Assembly (NCBI GenBank): GCA_946122785.1
Contig: CAMGYJ010000002.1
Span: forward strand, 71,390,724 to 71,454,723
Source of the DNA: Linum tenue
Taxonomy: Eukaryota > Streptophyta > Magnoliopsida > Malpighiales > Linaceae
DNA: 64,000 bases
Direction of reading: 5' to 3'
The position numbers and the translations under genes were made by a program. Numbering within the stretch: position 1 is the stretch's first letter; every line of letters begins with the position of its first letter. Shown here in pieces: positions 1 to 13,345 of the stretch. The notes beneath the pieces were generated by a model, which ran no database searches, was not told the origin of the DNA, and saw only the letters and a program-made list of their open reading frames with translations.

Positions 1-3000
1 TCAACATGGGGTGCCATAACCAAATGTGGTGCTAGGTTTGATGCATACCCTGCGCAGGAAGCGATTCGCAACCAGTTCTATACACATAACTGTTCTTCCA
101 GCTCCAGGATGCTGCAAAAGTGGACATTCCATTGCAAATTAACATCAGAAAGTCAGGAATGTGTTTCGCCAAATCGTCCCATTTCTCGAAGATAAGTTTC
201 AGAATGGTTGGTGGAAGTAAAATTTGAGAGAAAATCTGGTTAAGAAACATTTACAGGTTGCGGTATAGTGGCTTCTGCAGCTCGAGCATGATACATAAAG
301 CACTCTGTTGGAGGACCTCTGCAACATAAATATGGATATGTTAGTAATAAAGTATAGCTAACTGCACATTTCACCATTTATAATTGAGGCAACACTTCTA
401 TACAGGTAAAAATGACTTTCTTTCTTCTTTCATGAAGGTAACATCAACCTTTTCTTTAGCTCTCCCTGCAACTAACTACCCAGTGAAGCTAGTAGCCCAA
501 AGTTAAATCCTAACCAAACAAGAGATGCTCTGAGCCAAAAAAAGAAAGAAAGGGTAACAAAAAGGTTGACCTGGAGCTCTAATTACAGAATCTATCAAAA
601 TACTAGTCATGGACTGGTAGATAAAATAAATGCAAAACAATCATTTCATTCGTAAATTACAAAAGCAAAGGGAACTTTCAACATGGCTTACATGCTTCTG
701 GAAGCCTTTGTGTCACGAGCAAAGATTCTGTAGGACAATAACTTCCCCTCTAGTTGCTGCAGAAGTCTGTTAACCTTGCACACAGTAAATGTACTAGATT
801 TCTTTGGACCTTGGAGCTCACCGTCATCCCTGACTATTAAGTTGTTATCATCCCCCTCCCATCTGAGCTCATCAGAGACATCTCTTTGCCCTCCATAGTG
901 TCCATTCTCAGTCAAAATGTTCTCCTCCTCTCCGCATCGCAAGCTGGGCTCTCTGTTTTCACCGCCATTGAAAGGAAAAATATACAAGTACCGCCTCCAT
1001 TTGGCTGAAAAATTGGGATGGAATGAACGTGAAACCTGTGGCAGGTTAACAAAAGGATGTGAAAAGGAATTGGGGTGACGCATTTTACTGGACCGGTATC
1101 CAACATAAATTTTCTACTTTTTTTCTTCTTCTTAATATTGATAAGTCATGATACCTCAGAGATTGATACAGCCCTGAGTTTCCCCGGTGCTGTGCTGTTG
1201 ATAACATCTTCAATGTCCTGAATCCTAATATCCTTCCTCCATGTATCTTACAACAGATGTGAAAAGAATCATGACAATGAGAAAACAGCTTCTACAAAAA
1301 TTTGAACATGATGGAAAGAATTCTGAAGAAACTGTGAAAAAGTCGATGCATAGTGAAGTAGAACATTCATCAATTTCTCTTTTTTTAAATAATGGGACAA
1401 ACTATGTAAAAACTACTCTCATTTCCTCCAATCACTGAACTGAGGAGCTAATTGGTAGACTTTGAGTTTTACCAACAGATAGCTTTTACCAAGTTACATA
1501 GATAATGAGCAAGACACCAATTATAATTGTGGGGCATGGCTTTATGAAACCCGAGAGATGGGAGGGAACCCTATAATGCTACGGCATCTCAAATAACTGC
1601 TAATCAGACAGACACCATAACACAGATCTCTGCCTTGAACTTAAGAGAAAATATGATAGCCTAAGCCAAACAACTAAACTTAAACTAATTGTCTAGAAGT
1701 CGAAGTCGAAAGTCTTAATTGTCTAGAACTGAACCACTTCAAACTACCACCCTCCTACAAATCATCAATATGTATAAATGAGAATGATTTAACTGGCAAG
1801 GCTCGACTAGGTCCTTCGGTATCATTTTATCCAGTACACTAATGATCGGTAAATATGATTCAACCTTAATAGAACAGGTAGAAGTTCTTTCCCCAGCAAC
1901 TATTAGCAACAGATGTTGAGAAGCAGTTAACACGTAAAGGGGATATTTAATAACATACAGAAAGAACAAACTTGCTGAAGAGCGGAGACTCCTTTGTCCG
2001 TGCGGCCAGCAACAGCAGCACACCCTTCTAATGGCTTGGATTTTTCTTTAAGTAGTTGAGCTTTCCTCTCATCGACAAATCTACCCAAACACTGTTCTAC
2101 TAATCTGTTCAAGAAAAGTGATAACCCAAGTTCTGTTAGACCTTAACTGCACAAATGGAAAATTAGAATTAAATAGGCATTGCCTGTTACTAATAAAGAA
2201 AAAACAAGCAGAACCCTCACAGTCGATCCAGATCAATTAAACAATTATAACTTTTGATTGATTTAAGGGAAGCAGAGTAACATTAAGGACAAGACCATTA
2301 GCAGGGGGAGAGTACAAAACTACGTGTATATTCTTAGAATTGCAATCATTTAATCATAAAACAAAGGGTATGTCCCTAAATTGTTTAAAAGTAACTTCAC
2401 AGCAGTCTCTTGATGGAAAAGAGTAAATACATATGAAGGCAATAACTGTTTCCTGGTACCCTCTATGAGTTTCATCAATACTATAAAGAAGTGTGCACAA
2501 AGTTAAGCAGATTTTCTATCATAAGAGACAGGACAGTAAACCCCAACACAGGAATACATCTATCAACAAAAAAGCATACTAAGGTACATATATTAATAGG
2601 GAAAAGCCTTACCCCTGAACCGTGTTCAAACCAGGTTGCTTCTGCCAACCGTCAAATGAACACCCATGATAAGAAAGAACTATCTTGAATGTCACTCTTT
2701 CCAACCTCCCAGATCTATCTTCCTTCAAAGTGCCCTCAAAGTCGGTTCTATTGCAAACTTCAGATAGTTTAGCAACATCAAGATTATTATGTGTCTGCAT
2801 AGGAGATTTGTCTACAATGAAATGTAAGAAACCAAGAGGATAAGAAAAAAACATATGAATCCTAGAATTATAGTATTAGGGCATAGTATTAGGATCAAAT
2901 GAAATTTATAACCTCACACAAGGCAGTCTTGTAAATTTTGGAATAAGCAGCAGTTTATTCCACCTACCAGTTGAGGTAAGGACTTAAAGGTCAAGAAACT

Positions 3001-3664
3001 GCAGCACGCCAGCACCTAATCTAATGTTCACACCCGGTACCCGGGGATGGTAGTAGATTCACTAGCCACAGTTAAATTGCATTGTTGACCACGAAAGAGA
3101 AGCATGGTTCATATCCAATTGCAACATGAACATGCTTCAGAGACCCGCATTAATCAATATGTTAAAACAAATGAACTTGATGAAAATCTAACCACCACCA
3201 CTAATTAGTACGAAGTGAACTTCAACCGAAAACTCACAAGAAACAGAACAAAACACCAAGCACCCACCTGAACTTCATCAAACAGTTGCAACAGTGACAA
3301 GTTCCCATTCACCACATTGGAATAGAAGTCGGCAACTTCTTGCCAGGGCCGACCGTGCATGAACTCAAAGCTTTCCCTGCACGGGGAAAAATGCATTGTC
3401 AGTAGAAAGCTCATAACTTCTGATCGAATTCCATAAGAGTGAAAAGGAATAACAGACAAAAAAATGTACTAAATGAAGAAGGGCACCTAATCATCTTATT
3501 ACACACCTTGTTGTCCATCTCGCGAATTTGCAGGGATCGGTGTGGTTGTAATGGAAATAGACCTTGTTGTCCGATTGTCTCTGCTCTTTAGCCATTGTGG
3601 TTCCACAGAATCTTGCAATACGCTGATATCTGGGGAGTAATTTCCCGATGTGAACAGAATTCAT
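1..3664 (-). CDS. TruA-type tRNA pseudouridine synthase, 3' end beyond window
   Basis: Enzymes of this family convert uridine to pseudouridine in tRNA, classically in the anticodon arm. Exons read on the minus strand: 3507-3664, 3268-3376, 2613-2794, 1959-2104, 1155-1246, 692-1035, 255-318 and 49-111. They join in frame for 386 codons, and further exons must lie left of the window. The family signature GRTDKGVSAL is in the fourth exon, with the catalytic Asp at about residue 186. YHGCSFDGWQKQPG (third exon), TWRKD (fifth), GPPTECFMYHARAAE (seventh) and VMCIELVANRFLR (eighth) fit the plant TruA fold. The sixth exon, about 115 residues, carries an acidic low-complexity insert that bacterial TruA lacks. 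The start at 3664 gives a short basic N-terminus that could be an organelle signal; a second ATG 18 codons or so later (MAKEQ) is possible. The family call is firm; the tRNA position modified is not known. Confidence 0.88.
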
Positions 3665-6380
3665 GAGCGTGGCATTGCGCCCTTAAACCCTAATCTAAGG
3701 AAATACAAAAACAAGAAAGGGCTTTCTCTCCCGCACTCGATTATTACTACGCAGACTATATAGTTATGGCAGTGTTCGTGTTAGTCCTTAAACTTGTGCT
3801 ATCTAGAATTTAAGCTTCTATCAAAATTCAAATTGTACAAATTAGTCCTGGTATTTACAAGACTTCTTTTTATAGAAGTCTTCTCGATTCTGGTATTTAG
3901 AAGATTTTTAAAATATTTTATTCGTTGAATAATTTTCAGATTATTAACCTTAGTGTTTTTATTCAGTACCTAGGTCCTAGTAGGCTCGAAAGTTTGATTG
4001 TTTGGATGATGGGATTGTGATTTGTGATCGTGGAAGTTAGGCTCAAATTTTGGGGTTTTACCATAAGATTTTATTGTTTTGAATGAATGTGTTTATCTAG
4101 TTGATTTGTATGTTATTTTATTTTTTATTGTGTTTGGGTAAGTCGCCCTAATTTTTTCTACTAGCCTATTTAAGCTTCTACGTTGGGTATGGAGTTTTAG
4201 GTTTTGACGGGTATGCGTCATCAAGTAAATTGAGGTTAGATGTATGAATATGATCCTATGGTGGTCGAGGCGACCGAACCCTTGCCATAGGAATGCCTTC
4301 CTAGATAGAACCCGAGATGAAAACTCGATGTGGACGGTGGGTAGTACCCATTGAAAGGAGCTACGAGCTTAATGCCCCAAATACGATAGCCTAGATCGAG
4401 GTGACTTTATATGGGTTTAGGAGAGACGTACTCGGAGGCGTGTGGGTAACCACGAATGCTCACGGATAAAAGCTCACTCGCCACATTCGACAAACCCTAA
4501 GTATCTAGACATTGCATAGTAGTCCTAAACTAGGGTGAGAGATAGTTCCCCGAAATACCTGCTTTTATCTTTATTTGCCCTCTTAACTGGTAGTTTGATC
4601 ATATCCTCCAAAACAATCCCTTAAACGGATTGGCTAGATAACAACAATGTGGGAAATAGGCTAGGGTACCAGGACCCGAGTGAATACGACCTTGTTCGCC
4701 ACTATACGGTAACGCCATTTTAGCTAAACTTGGCCTAGGTTGGGGTAGTTGTTGACACGTGCTAACCATTGAAAATAATCTACACAGGTGAAAATTGATC
4801 ACATTCTCATATAATCAATTTCGAACTAGCTATACATAGAAGAGAATGAGGGTTTCCACTATTGATGATGAAGGCATCTCTTTAGCTGCACCCTCTCCTA
4901 CAAATGCTAAGCTTTCATTATACCATAGTGTCTACAGAAGTTTTGAATGAAATTATGCAGTCTATAGAACTAATTAGTCTAGCTCTCTATTTATGGTGGT
5001 ATAACTCAACCAAAACCTTACTAACCCTAACAGGACACAGTTTCTTCGACTTGGGGTCGAAGCATGGCCTAAAGATCTCTTTTTAGCCCTTTGGGTGGCG
5101 GTAGGAACCTTCGCTGGTTTTCTTCGTGGGATGGACTCCTTAGCTCACAACTCACAAGCAACCTCTTCTAAAGATTTGGTCGCAATTTATCCACGTATAC
5201 TTGGGCGGTGTTTGGACCCAATGCTAAGTTAGGGCCGCTCGTTCATGCTTCAGTTAGGGCCGAGTATTCCTCCATTGGGCTCCTCTTGGGCTTTACTTGT
5301 GGTTACTGGTAGGCTTCTCCATCATTAGACCTTGTCTTTAACGTGAAAGCTCCTTGAACTTCTCTCTTTAGCTCCTTTAGTCCTCTAGAATCATCTAATG
5401 TTTGATCCAAATTCTCCTAGGTTGTTTTGTACCTTGAAAACCATTAAAAAACATATCAAGAAGGCATCAAAGAGTATGAGAGGTCGTATGAGAAAACTCA
5501 GCGATAGAGTATTTTCCTCTGAAATCGTGGCTAAATAATTTCATAGCTCAAAAACCTACTATCGGCTGGACTCCGATATACGAATTTAGGATAAAATTCT
5601 TTTTGTTAACCGGATTTCTAACAAAATCTCTGACGCGGTTCACATAAGGTCTTTTCCCCATTCAAATCCTCAAATTTACTACAAATTAAAAAGTAGCACT
5701 TGCTATAGTTGATCTATTTCCCGATTTCCATATATCCTAGTTACAACTTACAATGTCGTTAAATATTTTTTCTATGTCTAAATTGAATATATTTATCGTT
5801 AAATATCTCATTCTTCCACCATAAATGGAAAACATGAACAAAGACCAAGATCGCGCCTATCACCATTTCCCTCCCATTCTCCCCTGCCTATTCTTGTAAG
5901 CATTTTTTTTCCAGAAACAGGGAAAATCTATTTCCCTCCTACAAAACAGAGGCTAAATCCCAACTTCTTCTTCCGCCAAAAACAAGAAAAAAGTCTAATC
6001 TTCTCTCATTCGTCCTGCTAGAGTGCCGACGGCGGATCCCCGGCTGGCCCTCTTCGGCTTGGATCCGGCAATGTGTCGCGTGCCTCGCCCCTGAAGACGA
6101 AAGAAGAGGAATGACATAAAATCTCGATGGAGAAACCGATCACTGCCTCTGATTCGCATTCGCAAGAGAAGAGGCGGTTGAATTTTGCTTGCCATCATCA
6201 TCGAATCATCGTTGAGAAGAGGAGGTCGCATCGCCCTTAGTCGTCGTCGTCGAGGTCCAATCTCCACTAATCCCCCCCTCTGTTTTCCATCGCTGCGCGC
6301 GGAGGTTAGAACAAGTGAGGAATTTGATTCATCGCCACCGCCAATCCCCAATTCCTCTCGACGAATCCGGCTGATCAACC
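3665..6380. other. spacer between pseudouridine synthase and HKT gene
   Basis: This is the 5' flank of two divergent genes. I see no coding gene here. About 4000-5625 looks transposon-derived (separate entry). The stretch just before the HKT start, about 5830-6380, is C-rich and T-rich and probably holds its promoter and leader. An open frame that overlaps the HKT start from 6185 is a shadow in another frame. Confidence 0.5.
4000..5625 (-). mobile_element. LTR-like repeat debris
   Basis: Read on the minus strand from about 5623, the sequence begins TGTTAGAAATCC. It later has a TATA-like CATAAATAGAGAGC (about 4984-4997) and then a T-rich stretch like an LTR R/U5 region. No open frame of useful length is present. 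I could not find a matching terminal CA or target duplication, so the limits and class are guesses. Decayed LTR sequence is more likely than a gene. Confidence 0.28.
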
Positions 6381-9300
6381 ATGAATCCCTTCAACAGATT
6401 TTTCGTCTTCCGGGTCAACTCGTTCTCCCTCAACCTTTTCTATTTCCTCTTCCTCTCCTTCGCCGGCTACTGGATCCTCATCTACCTCGGGACCCGGCCG
6501 GGCGCCGACGTCCCACGGACCATCGACTACGTCTTCACCGCCGTCTCCACCGCCACCGACTCTAGCATGTCCGTCATCGAGATGGAGGCCTTCTCCAACT
6601 CCCAGCTCCTTTTCATGACCTTCCTCATGTTCGTCGGCGGTGAGGTCTTCGTCTCCGTGGTCGTGCTCACGCTGAAAGCTTTTCGGGTGAGGACCAAGTC
6701 ACGGATGGCGGCAGAGGAGGAGGAGAAAAGCAGGGCCACCCCAACCTCGAGTCCACCCGGTGATCATCGTCACGAGCTGGAATTGAGCGTTGGAAAGGAT
6801 GATAGAGCTCCATCCCCGTCGTCAATCGACGATCAAGAACGAATTTTGGAGTCCAAATCGGTCCAATTTCTAAGCTTCATCTGTCTGTGCTACCTGATCG
6901 TAATCCACATTTTTGGGGTTGCTCTGCTTTCTGCGTACGTCACTCTGTCTCCCAGCGCGAGCAGAGTCTTGGAGGATAAAGGGATAAAAAGGTTAACTTT
7001 CGCCCTCTTCACCGCGGTCTCCACTTTCGGGAGCTGCGGATTCATCCCCACAAACGAGAACATGATCGTGTTCAGGCATAACACCGTGATGCAGCTGATT
7101 CTGATCCCCCAGGTTCTGATGGGGAACACCATGTTCCCGCCCTGCCTCCGTCTCTGCGTCTGGCTCACCGGGAAATTGTGGAAGGCGAAATCGGACTGCA
7201 CCGAGTACCTGTTGCGGAAAAGCAAGAGGATCGGATTCTACCACCTCCTTCCCGGGCGGGAATCGGCGTGGCTGACGGCCACGGTGGTGATATTCCTGGC
7301 GGTTCAATTCGCTCTGTTCTTGGGGACGGACTGGTGGTCGGAGGGTCTGATCGGGCTGAACACGGTGGAGAAGCTGGTCGGGGCTCTGTTCCTGACGGTG
7401 AACGCTAGGCATTCCGGCGAGACCATCGTTGATCTCAACACCATTTCCGCGGCGTCTCTTGTGGTGTTCGTCGTTATGATGTGAGTACTCTCTATCGCTC
7501 TCCTTTTCTCTATATGTCTTCTTCTTGTGTTGCTTTTGCTGAGTCGGCATCTTGAGTCTGTTGACCGCTATGAGAAAAGTTTGTTCTTACATAGAGGTTA
7601 TCTAATAATTCACACAAACTATATTTACATTGAAAAAACCCTACCGTATCGGCAGGCCGATCGAATTTCTTTTTAACGACGTATAAATTGGTAAGCGATT
7701 TTTAGAGAAAATTTGATTGGACCATGCTTAAACCAGAATTGCATCATAAAATATCCTATCATTGATTTTTCCGGTACGACCTCTGGTACTTCTTTAAAAT
7801 TCTTGGTTACATCATCTATTTTTTTAGGGGATATATAAGAATGCATGAAAAATTGATTGATTTGTAGATGAGAATAGTGAGAGAGTTTGAAAAAAAATAG
7901 ACCATTCTAAAAAAAAGACCATGTTTATAAATATAGTGAATTTCGTGAATAATTAGTAGATTTACTTAAAAATATAGTTTTTATACGTGAACAATGCGAT
8001 ATCTCATAAAAGAAGAGCATATACCTTTTGAAATTTGAAAAATATTTTGACATATATGACTGCACCATGAGGACTTTTTTAATGAATCAGACTCTCTTCC
8101 ATTTCATCAAAAGAAAAGGGTGCTAGAAACATCCTTTCCAACTAGGCATATCCATTAAAATATTGGAAACACATCAATACCAAAAAGCTAACAACATAAG
8201 CATTTTCTGTACACCCTCATGGTCAAAAAACTTAATCAAGAAACTGAATACGAAGAAACCCAGTTTTTGGCAGCATCATCTTCCTGTAGCAGCACTAGAA
8301 CTTCACTCCTAAATCCTAATTACCCTCCCCAAACCTTCCACACTTCTAGTGGCTCCTTCAAGCGATCTTATACATCTCTCCCTCGGATATGACTAATCAT
8401 GGATTGTCAAATAAGTCTCCCATGTCCTGCATCTACACTTTTTTTCCAAAGTGCAAAGTTGCCCATTGCAATGAGTCTTCCGAGTCCCTAGAAGAAAAAA
8501 CCATTAAATTTCCCAAGCAGTGCCATAAAATCTCTCTATAATACACACACTGAGAAAAGATGTGATCCCTCTAGCACCTGATTGCACAAATACAAATGTC
8601 AGAGCCACAAAAGCCTAATTTTTTCATTCTATCCTTAGTTTGGATCCTATCTTTGATGATAAGTCATACTACGAACCAAATTCTTGGGATTAAAAGAGTC
8701 TTCCATTAGGACTTATTACATGGAGAACGATTAGATAGTTTATTTTGGTTATGTTTATCTATGCAATTCATTTGAAATTTTATATATAAATTTGATTGTA
8801 ACCTCAATAAATTTTTAAAAATAAAATATATAAATTTTATTTAACAAATACCAATGTAATTTACATGCAATGGCAAGTAAATAAGATATAACTAAGAAAA
8901 TGTTTTTCGCAACCAAATGGACAATCCAATTGCATACAAGTCCAACAAAGAGAACTTCAAATCACACAAAAGCACTACGCAAAGCCAAGATCTCAACCAG
9001 AACCGCTCCCTCTAGACCTTATCACTAATGACAATACTAATTTTGTCTTTCCCCTTTGTATAGGTACCTTCCGCCCTATACGTTCTTCCTTCCCATGAAG
9101 GGAGGGCGTGAAGTGGCAAAGACCAACAATCAAGGAGAAAGCGTTAAGTACATGATTCAAGACGGTCATAATGATAACACTACTGGTGAAATCACAAGGC
9201 CGAGAATAAAAGGAGGAGTTCATCATGGTCACAATAACAACAAGTTTATCGAGAATTTTATAGTCTCGCAACTCTCCTTCTTATCAATATTCATTATTTT

Positions 9301-9718
9301 GATATGCATCACCGAGCGGCAAAGTATAGTAAAAGATCCCCTCAACTACAACGTTTTCAACATCATCTTCGAAGTCATCAGGTTTGTACAGTTTTCCTTC
9401 TAATCTACAACTATCTCCTTGCGATATGGACCGTTTATGGTTATGTCATGTCGCACGTGAAGAATCGTACCGTTTTCACAGCACTAATTTACTGTTTTTA
9501 TACTTATGATTGTGCACAGTGCATATGGGAATGTCGGGTTCTCGATGGGATACGGGTGCAAAAGGCAGATAAATCCCAGTGGGGATTGCCAGGACAAGTA
9601 CTACGGCTTCTCTGGGAAATGGAGTGATGAGGGCAAAATCGTTCTCATTCTGGTCATGTTGTTTGGAAGGCTCAAGAAGTTCAACATGGACGGAGGGAAA
9701 GCTTGGATACTTCTCTGA
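6381..9718 (+). CDS. HKT1: HKT1-type (class I) sodium transporter
   Basis: A Trk/HKT cation transporter of the plasma membrane. Class I members take Na+ out of the xylem sap and are central to salt tolerance. Exons 6381-7480, 9064-9381 and 9520-9718 join in frame to 538 residues, near the usual 500-550. All four pore loops are visible. The first has SSMS, with Ser62 at the selectivity position (Ser is the class I state, Gly the class II state). The second has STFGSCGF (Gly220), the third NARHSGE (Gly346) and the fourth [11 protein letters not shown] (Gly479). A hydrophilic loop lies at about 102-158 and another at about 378-426. Asp60 sits just before SSMS, where homologues I recall have Val. 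Three exons with a long first intron (about 1.6 kb) match the family layout. Intron 1 contains a LINE relic (8390-8700). Class I is inferred from Ser62; transport selectivity was not tested. Confidence 0.93.
8390..8700 (-). mobile_element. LINE relic (reverse-transcriptase zinc-binding region) inside HKT intron 1
   Basis: On the minus strand one frame reads [17 protein letters not shown], then Cys-rich residues, an in-frame stop, and [18 protein letters not shown]. This is the zinc-binding region that follows reverse transcriptase in plant LINEs, whose usual form is TRDRL..WG..C..C....DHLFF.C. It carries at least one stop and is a dead fragment. It lies antisense to the HKT gene, within its first intron. 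Confidence 0.6.
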
Positions 9719-9959
9719 TCAATGGAACGACCATAATTTGTATCTCACCGATGTTCTGTCTAAAGCAAAAAGAGAGTTGATAATTAATATTGGTAGCAAA
9801 ATGTCGAGTAGATATAAGAAAGATTGTAAATGTACAAGACCATTTTTCAGTATATATTACCGACACTTGAGTTATGATGTGTAGTCCCGGTCAAGTTTTT
9901 TGGTTTGTTTTTACAGTAATTTCAATCTTTTATTCCACCAACCAAAACAAAGAAACAAA

Positions 9960-12260
9960 GTTATACTTATCAAAAAATTAGGTCAAGAATACTAATCCAG
10001 TTATCTGGAAGAGAAGATCTAGCAAGCGATCGGGCAACCCAATTGGCTCTAACATTAAGATTATGAGAAACCGCCTTGACCTTGACTTGAGGGTTTGCTC
10101 TCAGGATTGAGATCATTGATCCAATCCAGGTTGCTCCTTGCCATGGCCAACTTCTAGGATCTTGATTTTGAGCTTTGACTAACACTTGGCAATCAGATTG
10201 GAATATACAGTTAGTGCCATATTCTTGAGATAATTTGAGAGCTTCCAAAAGAGCTTTTGTTTCGGCTCCGATCGGGGTGGAACAAAGGAGGGTGTTAGCT
10301 CGCCCATCACACACTTGTCCACGGTGGTTAATGACCACAACACCATAAGTCGCTGGGAGTTGCTTAAAAACGACCCATCACAGTGAATCACCAAATTGTG
10401 ATTGCTTGGCGGTAGAGAAGTAAATGAGTGAGCTCCCCTGAGCTGAGGAGAAGGAGAGAAGAGTGGGGGAATCTTCGGGAATGTCGTCCATTCAATGATT
10501 TCCTGATAAGTTCGCATAATAATATTCGGATGCCAAGAGATCCGATTCTTGAACACACATTCATTCCTTGCCTTCAAGATATTCCAGCAGAGAAAGACAA
10601 CATGTGCCAGAGTTTCTGTTTGGATAGCATCCTTTAGGTAGTACAACCAATCTAAGAAGACTGTAGCCTACGATGGAAGTGGAAGGTTTGGGAAGATAAT
10701 GTTCCACGATTTCCTTGCATGGTTACAAGAGAAGAGGCAGTGGAAGAGGGAATCAATGGGGTAAAGGCACACTTGGCATGTTGAATTGGGTAAGGACTTC
10801 CTTTGAAATAGTCTCTCTTTTGTTGTAAGACCATTCCTGGAAAACCTCCAGACGGAGAATGAGTTTTGGAGGGATGTCGAGATTCCACATCCATTTCCAT
10901 TTCTCCACGTTGTCCATCGTTTGGGATTCTGTTGAAGATAAGTGAACCGCATGGTAAGTCGACTTGACAGTCTGATTCCCTTCTTCATTTGATCTCCACG
11001 CCCAGAAATCTTTGGATTACACTTCCCCGATAGGGATTCTCAAGATATGTTCAATTTCATAATTAGAAACCTGCCCCATGGATTAAGTCATTATTCCACT
11101 TCCATTTTTCTCGCTAAAAGGAAGTTACCTCTAGGGAAGTCATTTGAGGAGGCGACTACAAAGGGAATCAGGATTGGTGAGAATCCTCCAGGATTGTTTG
11201 GCTAGAAGGGCCAGATTAAAATCTCTAAAGTTTCGGAAACCCAAACCTCCTTCTGACTTTGGGGCACAAAGGTTTCCTTTCTACACTAGTAAAGATTGCT
11301 TTTTTCCATCGATCCTAACCAGAAAAAATTGCTTAGAAGTGAATCCATTTTCTTCATATGGGACAGTGATAGAAGGAAGAGGCACATGATTAAAGATCGG
11401 ATAGCCTGAATAACATATTTGAGGACTTCCTTCCCTTCGTGAGAAAGAACCAAACTCTTCCAAGCTTCCCCCATCTTTTCCATCCTTTGGATAAGGAAGT
11501 AAAACATTTCTTTTTTAGAATTTCTCATTCTAGACTCCAAGATATTTAGAATAGCAGTCAGATGATGCAAATCCAATGTGAGTAATTATGTCATTCTTCT
11601 CCTCTGTTGGAACTTAAGAATACAAAGGATTTGTTGATGGTGACTTCCTGACCAGTGATTGAACCATAATCATTGATGTGGTCCAAAATTATTACTCTTG
11701 AATGCTAGCTTTCCCAAAGATGACTTCGTCATCAGCGAAAAGACAGTGAGTGAGGGTAGGGCTTCTTGCGTTGAGCTTAATTCCCTTGATGCGATCTTCC
11801 GCCACTGCCATGTTAATAAGGAAAGTGAGGGCATTAGACATTAAGATGAAGAGAAAAGGAGAGAGAGGGTCTCCTTGTCTAATGCCTCTTGAAGGACAGA
11901 AGGTATCTGAGGCTTCCCCATTGCACAACACAGAGAATCTGACTGTACAAATACATGTGCTAACCCATCTGCACCACTTCTCATCGAACCTATATGTTCT
12001 AAGGAGATTCTCCAAGCACTCCCAATCCACCATGCCATATGCCTTTTTCATATCAAGTTTAAGCATCATATCTCTTATGTTACCCAGTTTGTGGTTCTTG
12101 AAATGATGAAGAGTTTCATGGATAATAATAATATTATCTTGGATGAGGCGACAGCCTGTGAACGTTTTCTGAAGTTCTGAGACTATCGAAGGGGTCCATT
12201 TCTTCATACGGGCAACCATGATTTTGAAATGATTTTGTACAGGAAATTGTAGCAACTAAT
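9960..12260 (-). pseudogene. 5'-truncated, decayed LINE retrotransposon (RT, zinc-binding, RNase H)
   Basis: The minus-strand pieces run in the right order for a plant non-LTR element. Reverse transcriptase is at 12255-11692 (LDMKKAYGMVDWE, RGIRQGDPLSPFLF, and the catalytic FADD box in LFADDEVIF). The RT thumb and following region is at 11576-11286 (SLVLSHEGKEVL). A zinc-binding region with CQVC is at 10988-10652. RNase H is at about 10440-9970 (CDGSF, ETKALLEAL, QSDCQ). The parts lie in different frames with stops between them, and the endonuclease and the first part of RT are missing, as expected from 5' truncation on insertion. Just past the last stop (below 9970) is a T-rich tail, TTTTTTGATAAGTATAAC on the minus strand, typical of plant LINE ends. 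The element starts about 240 bp after the HKT stop and is tail-to-tail with that gene. It is not functional. Confidence 0.85.
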
Positions 12261-12849
12261 AGATGAATAACGGGTACCCATACTACCCGTCCAATTCGGC
12301 CAACTTCCACCTTAGACCTCTTTGTTTTTTTGGTAAGGGTGAACTTCTTTTATTAGAACTAAAAAAACTTTGCAATTACAAGCTACAACAGGACAAGAAT
12401 TCCCAAGTTGCAAGTTCAACCTAATAAGCCATTACCAGTAGCCAAATGTCTTGGCCAAACATAGAAGTTACACAGGTCTAAAGTAAAGAAAACGAAACAT
12501 ACATTGCCAAAATCATACGTCTGCAGAATTAGGACCCAGAAGGAACTTTTTCGTGTGAAATGATGATATTTAAATAATTTCATTGACTTTATATTAAAAA
12601 ATCCGAAGGCAAAGAGCACTTCTGGTGGTATATAGAGAAAGTAAAAGTAGAAGACTATCTATCTAGAGATGTAGGGAAGCAATATTTGAACTTCTCTTCC
12701 TGCTTTCTTTTTTCATTTTGTTGTTTCCTCATGTGTTCTCTGTTTCCTTTCTTTTTTAATAATATGATGTCAACAAGAATTGAGTTTCATCAGCAGGAGG
12801 CGGGTTGGGGGTTGGAGTGGGTTTGGGTTTTTGGACTGATGGGATTAAT

Positions 12850-13011
12850 GGGTAATCCGTTGGTACCTAGAAGTTGTAATGGGCATGCCCATTGGTTAGC
12901 CCACTCTGTTGCTAGTTGGGAAAACCAGTTTGTTTGGGTTTGTGACCCCCCTTTTCCTTTGATATGTTTGTTGGAGTCCGATTTGGGTCGTGGCCCTTGT
13001 GGCCTGACTTG
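12850..13011 (+). pseudogene. fragment of a LINE RNase H domain, plus strand
   Basis: The plus-strand frame around 12860-12990 reads VPRSCNGHAHWLAHSVASW, then VWVCDPPFPLICLLESD. The end of plant LINE RNase H domains reads R..N..AH.LA, then W...PP......SD. Orientation is opposite to the larger LINE at 9960-12260, so this is a separate insertion or an inverted piece. About 160 bp is recognisable; the upstream part of the same frame is not. Confidence 0.5.
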
Positions 13012-13084
13012 AGATCTTTCAGAATGAATCTTACCAGGTTCCCATAAAAAACATCTGTTTCCCGTTGCCCACCCCTAGAATGCA

Positions 13085-13345
13085 AAGAAAGTTAGTACCA
13101 CTATTAAGCACTTGATTGAGCTACAAATAAACATCACCATCAAAGCTATCATGGCTGAGGTAAAAGATCGTCATTCCTACACAATCAGGTACAAGAAGGC
13201 ATGCCATGGAAATCAAACTGCCATGGCTGACGTGTACGACGATTGGGACGACTCATATGCTCTCCTTCCAAGATTGATGGTCGTGATGGAGGAGTCTAAC
13301 CCCGGTAATGTTTTCATGTCGTGGTTTAACAACGTCGAAACTTAG
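13085..13345 (+). pseudogene. fragment of MULE (Mutator-like) transposase
   Basis: One plus-strand frame ending at the stop at 13345 reads TIKHLIELQ, IRYKKACHGNQTAMADVY, DDWDDSYALLPRL and ESNPGNV. It follows the N-terminal half of plant MuDR transposases, in which a YKKAW..K..A block is followed by YG.WEESY..LP and NPGT. Only about 85 codons remain, with no DDE catalytic core or SWIM zinc finger and no inverted repeats nearby. It is a dead piece. Confidence 0.7.

Noticed and set aside
6185..6565. 126-codon open frame overlapping the HKT start
   Set aside because: It lies in another frame over the HKT leader and first exon, is Arg/Pro-rich and has no family match. It is a shadow of GC-rich coding sequence.
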